A stretch of DNA of 64,000 nt from positions 1 to 64,000 of the forward strand of contig JAWKJY010000004.1 of the NCBI GenBank assembly GCA_041393535.1, given 5' to 3'. Both the position numbers and the translations under genes were made by a program. The notes beneath the pieces were generated by a model. It saw nothing but the letters and a program-made list of their open reading frames with translations. It did no database searches and was not told the origin of the DNA. This stretch comes from JAWKJY01 sp041393535. Its GTDB lineage: Bacteria > Actinomycetota > Thermoleophilia > Gaiellales > Gaiellaceae. Each line of letters starts with the position of its first letter. Position 1 is the stretch's first letter. Shown in pieces: positions 17,658-24,228 of this stretch.

Positions 17658-18337
17658 ATGGAGCCGGGGGCGCTCCTCGCCGCGCTCGCGCTCGGCGACG
17701 GCGCGCTCCCGATCGGGCGCTTCGCGCACTCGAGCGGGCTCGAGGCGCTGCTCGCCGCGCGACCCCGACCTCGACGAGGACGGCCTCGTCGAGGTCGTCG
17801 GGTCGGCGTTGGCCCTGCGGAACCGGCACGCTCGACGCGGTCGCGCTCGCCCACGCCTGGCGGGCCGACTCGGTCGACGGGCCTTCGTTGCCCTCGACGC
17901 GCGGACCGCCCGACGGCTCGGCGAGCCGGCCTGGCGCGCGTCGACGAGCCAGGGCCGCCAGACGCCGCCCTGGCCGCGTCCCTGGCCGGGAGCGACCTCG
18001 CGCTCTCCTTCTGCGCCGCGATCGGACGGGGGAGAGCGACGGCAACCTCCCCGTCGTCGAGGGCGCCCTCGCCGGGTCGCGCGGCGTCCCGGCCGAGGCG
18101 GCCGCGCTCGTCGCGCTGCGCGGCACGGCCAGCGCGCTGCTCGCCGTCGCCGTCCGGCTCGGGCGGCTCTCCGCCCGCCGGGCGCAGGCGGCGCTGCGCC
18201 GTCTCGAGTCGACGATCGCCGAGGCGGCGGCGCGCGCCGCCTCGACCGACCTCGCCGACGCGACCTCGAGCGCGGTCGAGCTCGAGCTCGCCGCCCTCCT
18301 GCACGTGCGCGCCGACGGGCGCCTGTTCATCACGTAG
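17658..18337 (+). pseudogene. ureF: Urease accessory protein UreF, broken by five frame changes
   Basis: UreF acts with UreD and UreG in nickel loading of urease. The first frame gives ALGDGALPIGRFAHSSGLEALLAA, the UreF N terminus. The protein then continues in pieces: DPDLDEDGLVEVVGSALAL (from 17758), GTGTLDAVALAHAWRADSVDG (from about 17822), FVALDARTARRLGEPAWRAS (from about 17885), DAALAASLAGSDLALSFC (from about 17961) and a long C-terminal block ending at 18337. Five shifts occur in about 680 bp. A 14-bp inverted repeat lies next to the first. The gene starts 3 bp after pgl, an odd operon partner. Either it is a pseudogene, which would call urease maturation into question, or this stretch is badly sequenced. 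Confidence 0.7.
17766..17797. repeat. 14-bp perfect inverted repeat inside ureF
   Basis: Arms CGACCTCGACGAGG (17766-17779) and its exact complement (17784-17797) flank a 4-nt ACGG loop. The hairpin lies beside the first ureF frame change, where slippage or sequencing compression would be likely. Confidence 0.6.
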
Positions 18338-18343
18338 CCAGGC

Positions 18344-18356
18344 GAACGGTCGTTAG
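18344..18356. promoter_or_regulatory. TetR-type operator-like site upstream of the dehydrogenase
   Basis: GAACGGTCGTTAG matches 10 of 13 positions of the palindrome at 21444-21456 just upstream of the TetR gene, including the full CGTTAG half-site. It lies 20 nt before the ATG of the dimethylglycine-dehydrogenase-like gene and next to a TATAGC -10-like hexamer (18361-18366), a position suited to repression. Confidence 0.5.
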
Positions 18357-18375
18357 TTCGTATAGCGTGCCCCCC

Positions 18376-20799
18376 ATGGCACGCGAAACGAAGGTCCTCA
18401 TCGTCGGCGGCGGCATCGGCGGCGTCTCGACGCTCTACCACCTGACGAGGCTCGGCTGGACGGACGTCACGCTCGTCGAGCAGCACGAGCTGACGAGCGG
18501 CTCGACCTGGCACGCCGCCGGGCTCTGCACGCAGTTCAACCAGAGCTTCAACCTCATGCTCCTGCTCAAGTACAGCGTCGAGCTGTACCAGCGGCTCGAG
18601 GCGGAGACCGGCCAGGCGGTCGACTACCACCGCTGCGGCTCCGTCCGGATCGCGACGACCCAGGACCGGCTGCACCAGTTCGACCACGCGATGGGGATCG
18701 CGGCGAACGTCGGCGTGCCGATCGAGCTGATCTCGCCCGAGCGCGCGATCGAGCTGTTCCCGTTCGCGAGCCCCGAGGGGATCCTCGCCGCGGCCTACCT
18801 GCCGACGGACGGCCACGTCGACCCGACCAGCCTGACGAACGCGCTCGCGAAGGGCGCGACGGACGCGGGCGCGACGATCCTCCGCCACACCCGCGTGACC
18901 GGGATCGAGCGGCGGGACGGCTTCTGGCACGTCGAGACGACGAGCGGCGAGATCCGGGCCGAGATCCTCCAGATCGCGGCCGGCCAGTGGGCGCGCGAGG
19001 TCGGCCGCCTGGCCGGCGTCGACCTGCCGATCATCCCGATGCAGCACCACTACGTCGTCACCGAGCCGATCGCCGAGGTCGAGGCGCTCCCCGTCGAGCT
19101 GCCGGTCTTCCGCGATCCGGACAACTCGTTCTACTGCCGCCAGGAGCAGGGCGGCCTGCTCGTCGGCCCGTTCGAGCGCGACCCGCTCACGTGGGCGCTC
19201 GACGGGATCCCCGAGGGCTTCCACGGCCGGCTGCTCCCCGCCGACCTGGAGCGGATCGCGGCCTGCCTCGAGGCGGCCGGCGAGCGGATCCCGCTGTTCG
19301 GCCAGGCCGGGATCAAGTCCGCGATCAACGGGCCCGACGGCTACACGCCGGACGGCAAGGTGCTGATGGGACCGATCCCCGGCTTCCGCAACCTCCACGT
19401 CCTCGCCGGCTTCTCGATCTTCGGGATCGTCTTCGGCGGCGGGGCCGGCAGGTACGCGGCCGAGTGGATCGTCCACGGCCAGCCGAGCGACAACATGTGG
19501 GAGCTCGACGTGCGCCGCCTCGGCGAGTACGCCCGCGCGACGCCGTACATCGTGAAGCGCGCGAGCGAGGTCTTCGAGGACGAGTACAAGATCCACTTCC
19601 CCGAGGAGGAGCGGCCCGCCGGCCGGCCGCTCAAGACCGACCCGCTCTACGACCGGCTGCTCGCGAAGGGCGCCGTGATGGGCTCGCGCTTCGGCTGGGA
19701 GCGGCCGCTCTGGTTCGCGAAGGACCAGCCTGCAAGGGACGTCTACGGCTTCGGCCGCGGCAACTGGTTCGACGCCGTCGGCGAGGAGTGCCGCGCCGTG
19801 CGCTCGGCCGTCGGCGTGCTCGACCAGACGAGCTTCGCGAAGTTCGAGGTCTCAGGGCCGGGGGCGGAGGCGCTGCTCGACCGCCTCTGCGCGAACCGGC
19901 TGCCGCAGGCGGTCGCCCGGATGGCGCTGACGCAGATGTGCACGGCCCGTGGCGGCATCGAGACGGACGTGACCGTGACGCGGCTCGCCGACGACCGCTT
20001 CTACGTGATCTCCGCCGCCGCGACGGAGACGCACGACCTCGCGTGGATCCAGTGGCACGCACCCGACGACGGCTCGGTCCGCGTCGAGAGCGTGACCGCC
20101 CGACTCGGCGTGCTGACGATCGCGGGGCCGAGCTCGCGGGCGCTGATCCAGCGGCTGACCGACGCCGACCTCTCGAACGAGGCGTTCCCGTTCTTCACCT
20201 CGCAGGAGATCACCGTCGGCATGGCGCCCGTGCGCGCGATGCGCGTCTCCTACGTGGGCGAGCTCGGCTGGGAGCTGCACCATCCGATCGAGTACTCGCG
20301 CCACCTGTACGACCTGCTCTTCGCGCACGGCGATGACCTGGGCCTCGTCGACTTCGGCTACCGCGCGCTCGACGCGATGCGGCTCGAGAAGGCCTACCGC
20401 CTCTGGGGCGCGGACATGTCCGCCGACTACACCCCGTTCGAGGCCGGGCTCGGCCGGTTCGTCAAGCTCGACAAGGGGGACTTCGTCGGGCGCGACGCGC
20501 TCGTGCGGCAGCAGGACGCGGGCGGCCCGTCGATCCACCTCTCGTGCCTCGTCGTCGACCACGCGGGCGTCGACGCGCACGCCTACGAGCCGATCCGCCA
20601 GGGCGAGGACGTCGTCTCCTACGTGATGGCCGGCGGCTACGGGCACACGGTCGAGAAGTCGATCGCGCTCGCGTACCTGCCGACCGCGCAGGCGACGCCG
20701 GGCACGGAGCTGACGATCGAGATCCTCGGCGAGCGGCGCCCGGCCGTCGTCGTCGAGCAGCCGATCCTCGACCCGCAGGGCGAGCGGCTCCTCTCCTAG
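18376..20799 (+). CDS. Dimethylglycine/sarcosine dehydrogenase-like FAD-folate oxidoreductase
   Basis: An 807-residue two-part enzyme that oxidatively removes N-methyl groups. Residues 1-370 are a DAO-type FAD domain with the dinucleotide loop VGGGIGGVS (10-18) and GSTWHAAGL, in which H46 aligns with the histidine that covalently binds FAD in dimethylglycine dehydrogenase. An FAO-type linker domain covers about 375-430. The C-terminal half (about 430-807) is a GcvT-like tetrahydrofolate aminomethyltransferase domain, which would capture formaldehyde as methylene-THF. It stands alone, followed by a strong hairpin and a convergent TetR gene whose operator-like sequence recurs in its promoter. 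Sarcosine, dimethylglycine or another N-methyl amine could be the substrate. Confidence 0.88.
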   Translation: MARETKVLIVGGGIGGVSTLYHLTRLGWTDVTLVEQHELTSGSTWHAAGLCTQFNQSFNLMLLLKYSVELYQRLEAETGQAVDYHRCGSVRIATTQDRLHQFDHAMGIAANVGVPIELISPERAIELFPFASPEGILAAAYLPTDGHVDPTSLTNALAKGATDAGATILRHTRVTGIERRDGFWHVETTSGEIRAEILQIAAGQWAREVGRLAGVDLPIIPMQHHYVVTEPIAEVEALPVELPVFRDPDNSFYCRQEQGGLLVGPFERDPLTWALDGIPEGFHGRLLPADLERIAACLEAAGERIPLFGQAGIKSAINGPDGYTPDGKVLMGPIPGFRNLHVLAGFSIFGIVFGGGAGRYAAEWIVHGQPSDNMWELDVRRLGEYARATPYIVKRASEVFEDEYKIHFPEEERPAGRPLKTDPLYDRLLAKGAVMGSRFGWERPLWFAKDQPARDVYGFGRGNWFDAVGEECRAVRSAVGVLDQTSFAKFEVSGPGAEALLDRLCANRLPQAVARMALTQMCTARGGIETDVTVTRLADDRFYVISAAATETHDLAWIQWHAPDDGSVRVESVTARLGVLTIAGPSSRALIQRLTDADLSNEAFPFFTSQEITVGMAPVRAMRVSYVGELGWELHHPIEYSRHLYDLLFAHGDDLGLVDFGYRALDAMRLEKAYRLWGADMSADYTPFEAGLGRFVKLDKGDFVGRDALVRQQDAGGPSIHLSCLVVDHAGVDAHAYEPIRQGEDVVSYVMAGGYGHTVEKSIALAYLPTAQATPGTELTIEILGERRPAVVVEQPILDPQGERLLS

Positions 20800-20806
20800 C
20801 CGGTGC

Positions 20807-20838
20807 GCGCGGGCGAGGGCGGCCGCCCTCGCCCGCGC
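20807..20838. terminator. Bidirectional terminator-like hairpin
   Basis: A perfect 16-bp-per-arm G+C palindrome (arm GCGCGGGCGAGGGCGG) lies in the gap between the convergent dehydrogenase and TetR genes. No T-tract follows, so it is an intrinsic-like hairpin rather than a classic terminator. Confidence 0.65.
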
Positions 20839-20842
20839 CCGC

Positions 20843-21433
20843 CTAGGGCTCGAGCGCGCGGAGGACGAAGTCCGCGTACATCGCCGCGATCTCCTCCGCC
20901 GCGAGCGGCCCGTCCGGGCGGTACCAGATGTCGACGAACGTGCACATCCCGCCGATCCCGAAGGTGAGGACGGACGCGTCGGGGACGAGCCAGCCGTGCG
21001 CGCGCCGGCCGGCCTCGAGCGTCTCCTTGAAGAGGCCGGTGTAGGCGTCGCGAACCTCGAGCACCGAGGCGCGCCGCTCGGGGCCGAGCGCGTGGAGCTG
21101 CTCGTCCGCGATCCGCGCCTGGAAGCGGCGCTCCGCGTGGTAGACGACGTGGAAGCGGATCAGCGCCGCGAGCCGCTCGCGCGGCGCCTCGTGCGGCGCC
21201 ATCGCGGCCCGCCCGCCGTCGAGCAGCTCGGCCATCGTCCCGTGCGCGATCCGGTGGAGGACGTCCTCCTTGCCGGGGAAGTGGTTGTAGAGGCTCGCCG
21301 CCTTGATCCCGACGGCCGCGGCGAGCTCGCGCATCGTCGTCGCGTGGTAGCCCTTCTGCGAGAACAGGGTCGTCGCCGCGTCGACGATCCGCCCGGTCGT
21401 CGCCGCCCCCCGCCGCTCCTCGAGCTGCGCCAT
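20843..21433 (-). CDS. TetR family transcriptional regulator
   Basis: A 196-residue repressor. The N-terminal helix-turn-helix reads IVDAATTLFSQKGYHATTMRELAAAVGIKAASLYNHFPGKEDVL (about 16-60). The C-terminal ligand domain resembles TetR proteins of acyl-CoA and small-amine catabolism (TetR_C-type, IRFHVVYHAERRFQARIADEQL). A perfect CTAACG-AG-CGTTAG palindrome lies 10 bp upstream of its ATG, implying autoregulation. A related sequence precedes the convergent dehydrogenase gene, so that gene is the likely target. The ligand is unknown; a catabolic intermediate of the dehydrogenase pathway is a reasonable guess. Confidence 0.88.
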   Translation of the reverse strand: MAQLEERRGAATTGRIVDAATTLFSQKGYHATTMRELAAAVGIKAASLYNHFPGKEDVLHRIAHGTMAELLDGGRAAMAPHEAPRERLAALIRFHVVYHAERRFQARIADEQLHALGPERRASVLEVRDAYTGLFKETLEAGRRAHGWLVPDASVLTFGIGGMCTFVDIWYRPDGPLAAEEIAAMYADFVLRALEP

Positions 21434-21442
21434 CCGGGGAGT

Positions 21443-21456
21443 CTAACGAGCGTTAG
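21443..21456. promoter_or_regulatory. TetR operator palindrome
   Basis: CTAACG AG CGTTAG is a perfect 6+2+6 inverted repeat starting 10 bp upstream of the TetR start codon. TetR-family operators in Actinobacteria often have this TAACG/CGTTA form. Confidence 0.6.
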
Positions 21457-21579
21457 TCGACCGGTCGTCCGATCCCAGGTGGCATCCCGCACTCGCGCCG
21501 GCGGCCCCTCCACGTCGCAGGCCTCGTCCTCGGGTGGGCGGCGACGGCGGGCGCCGCCTGGTCGGCCTGGTCGCAGCCC

Positions 21580-21774
21580 GTGGGCGGGCCGAGCCCGATC
21601 GACGCCTCCTCGACCCAGCGCGCGACCGAGCCGGTCCTCGCAGCGATCGGCGGTGCTCCGACCGTCGCCTGGCGCGAGAACGACGGCGTCAACGACCAGG
21701 TTCGGGTCGCGCGCGTCAACGCCGCCGGCACCGCGACCCTCACCGCACCGAAGCCGAAGCCGAAGCCGCGCTAG
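21580..21774 (+). pseudogene. Remnant of a secreted repeat protein
   Basis: A 64-codon open frame reading GGPSPIDASSTQ, VLAAIGGAPTVAW and VNDQVRVARVNAAGTA, ending in alternating Pro-Lys. The frame is open back to 21457 without ATG; that stretch has a hydrophobic run (VAGLVLGWAATAGAAW) resembling a signal peptide. The phrasing resembles one unit of a long extracellular beta-propeller-like repeat protein. With no clear start, one unit only, and a stop that overlaps the GntR gene's stop, it looks like a leftover end rather than a working gene. Confidence 0.35.
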
Positions 21775-22424
21775 TCGGCCCGGGCCTCGATCACGCGGCG
21801 GAACGTCCGCCAGGCCTCGCGCATGATCTCGACGGCCGCGTCGGGGTCGCTGCGCTCGAGCGCCTCGACCAGGCCCCTGCGGTACGTCCGGGCGACGTCC
21901 GCGATCGACTCCGTGTACCAGAGCGTCAGCACGCGGTTGAAGCGCGGGACGAGCATCGCGAGCAGCCGCTCGAACTCGGGGTTCCCCGTCGCCTCGTAGA
22001 CGACGCCGTGCATCGCGTGGATCGCGGCGAGCGTCCCGGGGACGTCCGCGGCCGTCGACCGCTCGCTCGCCGCGGCGAGCGCCTCGCGCATCCGGGCGAT
22101 CTCCTCCTGTCCGAGCCGCGGGGCGCCGAGCTCGTACGCGCGGACCATGAGCGTCTCGGTCACGCCGAGGATCGCGAGCGCCGACTCGCGCGTCAGCGGC
22201 ATCACCCGATGCGCCCGCCGCGGGAGCTCCTCGATCAGCCCGTCGGAGACGAGGCGCTTGACCGCCTCCCGGACGGGCATGGCGGAGAGCCCGAAGGTCG
22301 CTGCTAGGTCGTCGATCACCACGGCCTGGCCGGGCGCGAGATGCCCCTCGACGATCGCGTCGCGCAGCCGCAGGAACGCCTGGTCGCGGAGGTAGCGGGG
22401 CTGGATGGGGGCGAGGGGGGTCAC
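21771..22424 (-). CDS. GntR family (FadR/FCD-type) transcriptional regulator
   Basis: A 217-residue regulator. Its N-terminal winged helix is LRDAIVEGHLAPGQAVVIDDLAATFGLSAMPVREAVKRLVSDGLIEELPRRAHRV in short segments (about 20-75), the usual GntR 'PVREAL' form. The C-terminal all-helical FCD domain has ligand-site histidines in AIHAMHGVVYEATGN and a later arginine/histidine-poor half. FCD regulators usually bind carboxylic acids and a metal. It is divergent from the isochorismatase-LLM-hydantoinase operon, with the palindrome TATCT-G-AGATA in between, so it most likely represses that operon until a pathway intermediate appears. Confidence 0.9.
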   Translation of the reverse strand: MTPLAPIQPRYLRDQAFLRLRDAIVEGHLAPGQAVVIDDLAATFGLSAMPVREAVKRLVSDGLIEELPRRAHRVMPLTRESALAILGVTETLMVRAYELGAPRLGQEEIARMREALAAASERSTAADVPGTLAAIHAMHGVVYEATGNPEFERLLAMLVPRFNRVLTLWYTESIADVARTYRRGLVEALERSDPDAAVEIMREAWRTFRRVIEARAD

Positions 22425-22493
22425 GTGAGCCGGGGACTCTAGGGAACGGTGCCGACCACGTCGGGGCGACCGTGCTAGGATCGCCCTCCTTCA

Positions 22494-22504
22494 TATCTGA
22501 GATA
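22494..22504. promoter_or_regulatory. GntR operator-like palindrome
   Basis: TATCT-G-AGATA is a perfect inverted repeat around a central base, the most AT-rich point of the divergent region between the GntR gene (start 22424) and the catabolic operon (start 22541). TAGGAT at 22476-22481 upstream of it could be the operon's -10 box, so the site would lie just downstream of the transcription start. Confidence 0.5.
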
Positions 22505-22540
22505 CGAAGCGGCCGCAACCGCGCGACGGAGGAGGGCGAC

Positions 22541-23197
22541 GTGAACCTCGAGGACTACTACGACCCGACCGCCTGGAGGCTCGTGCCCGGACGGACGGCG
22601 CACGTCGTCATCGACGACCAGAACGACTTCCTCCACCCGCAGGGCTGGTACGCGACGCACGACATCGACATCTCCCACCTGCGCCGCGTGATCGAGCCCA
22701 CGAAGGCGCTGAACGAGGAGTGCCGGCGGCGCGGCGTGCCGATCATCTGGACGCGGCACGGGACGCGCGGCGTCGAGGACGGCGGGCCGTTCATGCTCAA
22801 GCGGAAGATCCTGCTCGACGGCGGCCTGCGCAAGGACACCTGGGGCTACGAGGTGCTCGAGGACCTGGCCCCGCAGCAGGAGGACTGGTACGTCGAGAAG
22901 ACCCGCCTGTCGGCCTTCTACCAGACGAACCTCGAGCAGCTGCTGCGCGCGCTGAACGCCGAGACGGTGATCCTCACGGGCGTCCTGACGAACCAGTGCG
23001 TCGGGGCGACCTGCAAGGACGCGATGTTCCGCGACTTCAAGCCGATCGTCGTCGAGGAGGCGACGGGCACCGCGACGCCGCACCTGCACGAGCCGGCGAT
23101 CGAGATGATGAACATGGGCTGGGGCCAGGTGAACACGCTCGAGCAGACGCTCGCCGAGCTGCGCGAGTTCCCCCTCGCCGAAGGGAGCGCGTCGTGA
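22541..23197 (+). CDS. Isochorismatase-fold amidohydrolase (N-carbamoyl-amine hydrolase-like)
   Basis: A 218-residue cysteine hydrolase. The catalytic triad is visible as D25 in IDDQNDF, K120 in YVEKTRLSAF and C153 in LTNQCVGAT, as in N-carbamoylsarcosine amidohydrolase, biuret hydrolase and nicotinamidase. GTG 22541 follows GGAGGAGGG at good spacing. It is the first gene of an operon with an LLM enzyme and a fused HyuAB hydantoinase. Since N-methylhydantoinase makes N-carbamoylsarcosine, removal of the carbamoyl group is a natural next step for this enzyme. That substrate is inferred from context; a ureide, biuret-like or isochorismate-like ester substrate cannot be excluded. Confidence 0.85.
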   Translation: MNLEDYYDPTAWRLVPGRTAHVVIDDQNDFLHPQGWYATHDIDISHLRRVIEPTKALNEECRRRGVPIIWTRHGTRGVEDGGPFMLKRKILLDGGLRKDTWGYEVLEDLAPQQEDWYVEKTRLSAFYQTNLEQLLRALNAETVILTGVLTNQCVGATCKDAMFRDFKPIVVEEATGTATPHLHEPAIEMMNMGWGQVNTLEQTLAELREFPLAEGSAS

Positions 23198-24201
23198 AGC
23201 TCGGGGCGCAGTTCCTCTGCGAGGACTTCGACGACTGCATGGCGTCCGTCGTCGCGGCCGAGAAGGCCGGCTACGACCTCGTCTGGTTCATCGACTCCCA
23301 CATCCTCTGGGAGGACCCGTACGTCTACATGGCGCACGTGCTCGAGCGGACGGAGCGGGTGCTCGTGGGGACGGCCGTCTCGAACCCGATCACGCGCCAC
23401 TGGACGGTCACCGCGTCCGTGAACGCGACGCTCGCGAAGCGGCACCCGGGCCGCGTGATCCTCGGCCTCGGCCGCGGCGACAGCGCCGTCCGCGCGATGG
23501 GCGTGAAGCCGGTCACGACGAGGACGATGGCCGAGTCGATCGGCGTCATGCGCGAGCTGATGCAGGGCAAGACCGTCCGGATGAACGACACCGACGTCCA
23601 CTTCCGCTGGCTCGAGGAGGGCCCGGGCGTGCCGATCGCCGTGTCCGCCACCGGTCCGAAGACGCTGCGGATGGCCGGCGCGCTCGCGGACATCGTGATG
23701 ATCTACGTCGGCGTTCACCCCGACTCGGTTCGCTGGGCGACCGAGCAGGTGCACGCGGGCGCCGAGGAGGCCGGCCGCGACCCCGCTGAGGTGAGGATCT
23801 CGGTCCTCTGCGGCATGGAGGTCTCCGACGACGTGCGCGCCGCGCGCGACGCGGTCCGCTGGGCCGCCGCCGCCTGCGCGAACCACGTCTCGGACGTGGC
23901 GCGGAACGTCCCCGACCACGGGATGCCCGAGGTGATGACGCGGCTGATCGAGGCCCGCAACCAGCACTACGACTACTACGCGGGCCACCTCGACTCGACC
24001 GCCGACCACACCGCCTACCTCACCGACGAGCTGATCGACGACTTCGCGATCGCGGGCTCGGCCGACCACTGCCTCGCGAAGCTCGAGGCGCTCGCCGACC
24101 TGGGGGTCTGGGAGGTCTCACCGGCCTACTTCAACGGCCGCATCCCGCAGCTCGAGCTCGTCGGGCGTGAGATCATCCCCAGGCTCGCTGCGCGGGCGTA
24201 G
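23194..24201 (+). CDS. LLM-class flavin/F420-dependent oxidoreductase
   Basis: A 335-residue luciferase-like monooxygenase or F420 reductase. Recognisable parts are VWFIDSHILWEDPYV, LVGTAVSNPITRH, RVILGLGRGDSAVRAMG and the substrate-lid segment near 130-150. The pattern is close to the 5,10-methylene-H4MPT reductase-like subgroup that uses F420 or FMN. The start GTG 23194 overlaps the stop of the hydrolase gene (GTGA), so they are co-translated. Its chemistry in this operon is unclear: it could hydroxylate or reduce the ring substrate before hydantoinase acts. The F420 pathway 6-10 kb upstream makes the cofactor available. Confidence 0.87.
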   Translation: MKLGAQFLCEDFDDCMASVVAAEKAGYDLVWFIDSHILWEDPYVYMAHVLERTERVLVGTAVSNPITRHWTVTASVNATLAKRHPGRVILGLGRGDSAVRAMGVKPVTTRTMAESIGVMRELMQGKTVRMNDTDVHFRWLEEGPGVPIAVSATGPKTLRMAGALADIVMIYVGVHPDSVRWATEQVHAGAEEAGRDPAEVRISVLCGMEVSDDVRAARDAVRWAAAACANHVSDVARNVPDHGMPEVMTRLIEARNQHYDYYAGHLDSTADHTAYLTDELIDDFAIAGSADHCLAKLEALADLGVWEVSPAYFNGRIPQLELVGREIIPRLAARA

Positions 24202-24228
24202 GCCAGGACTTCACGAACGGAGAAGCGC

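Noticed and set aside
15603..17729. A 708-codon minus-strand open frame across cofC, fgd and pgl
   Set aside because: Antisense to three well-recognised genes and without domain signatures.
21534..22307. Plus-strand open frame opposite the GntR gene
   Set aside because: It reads as a charged shadow of the regulator on the other strand; only the short secreted-repeat remnant at 21580-21774 in another frame has protein-like wording.
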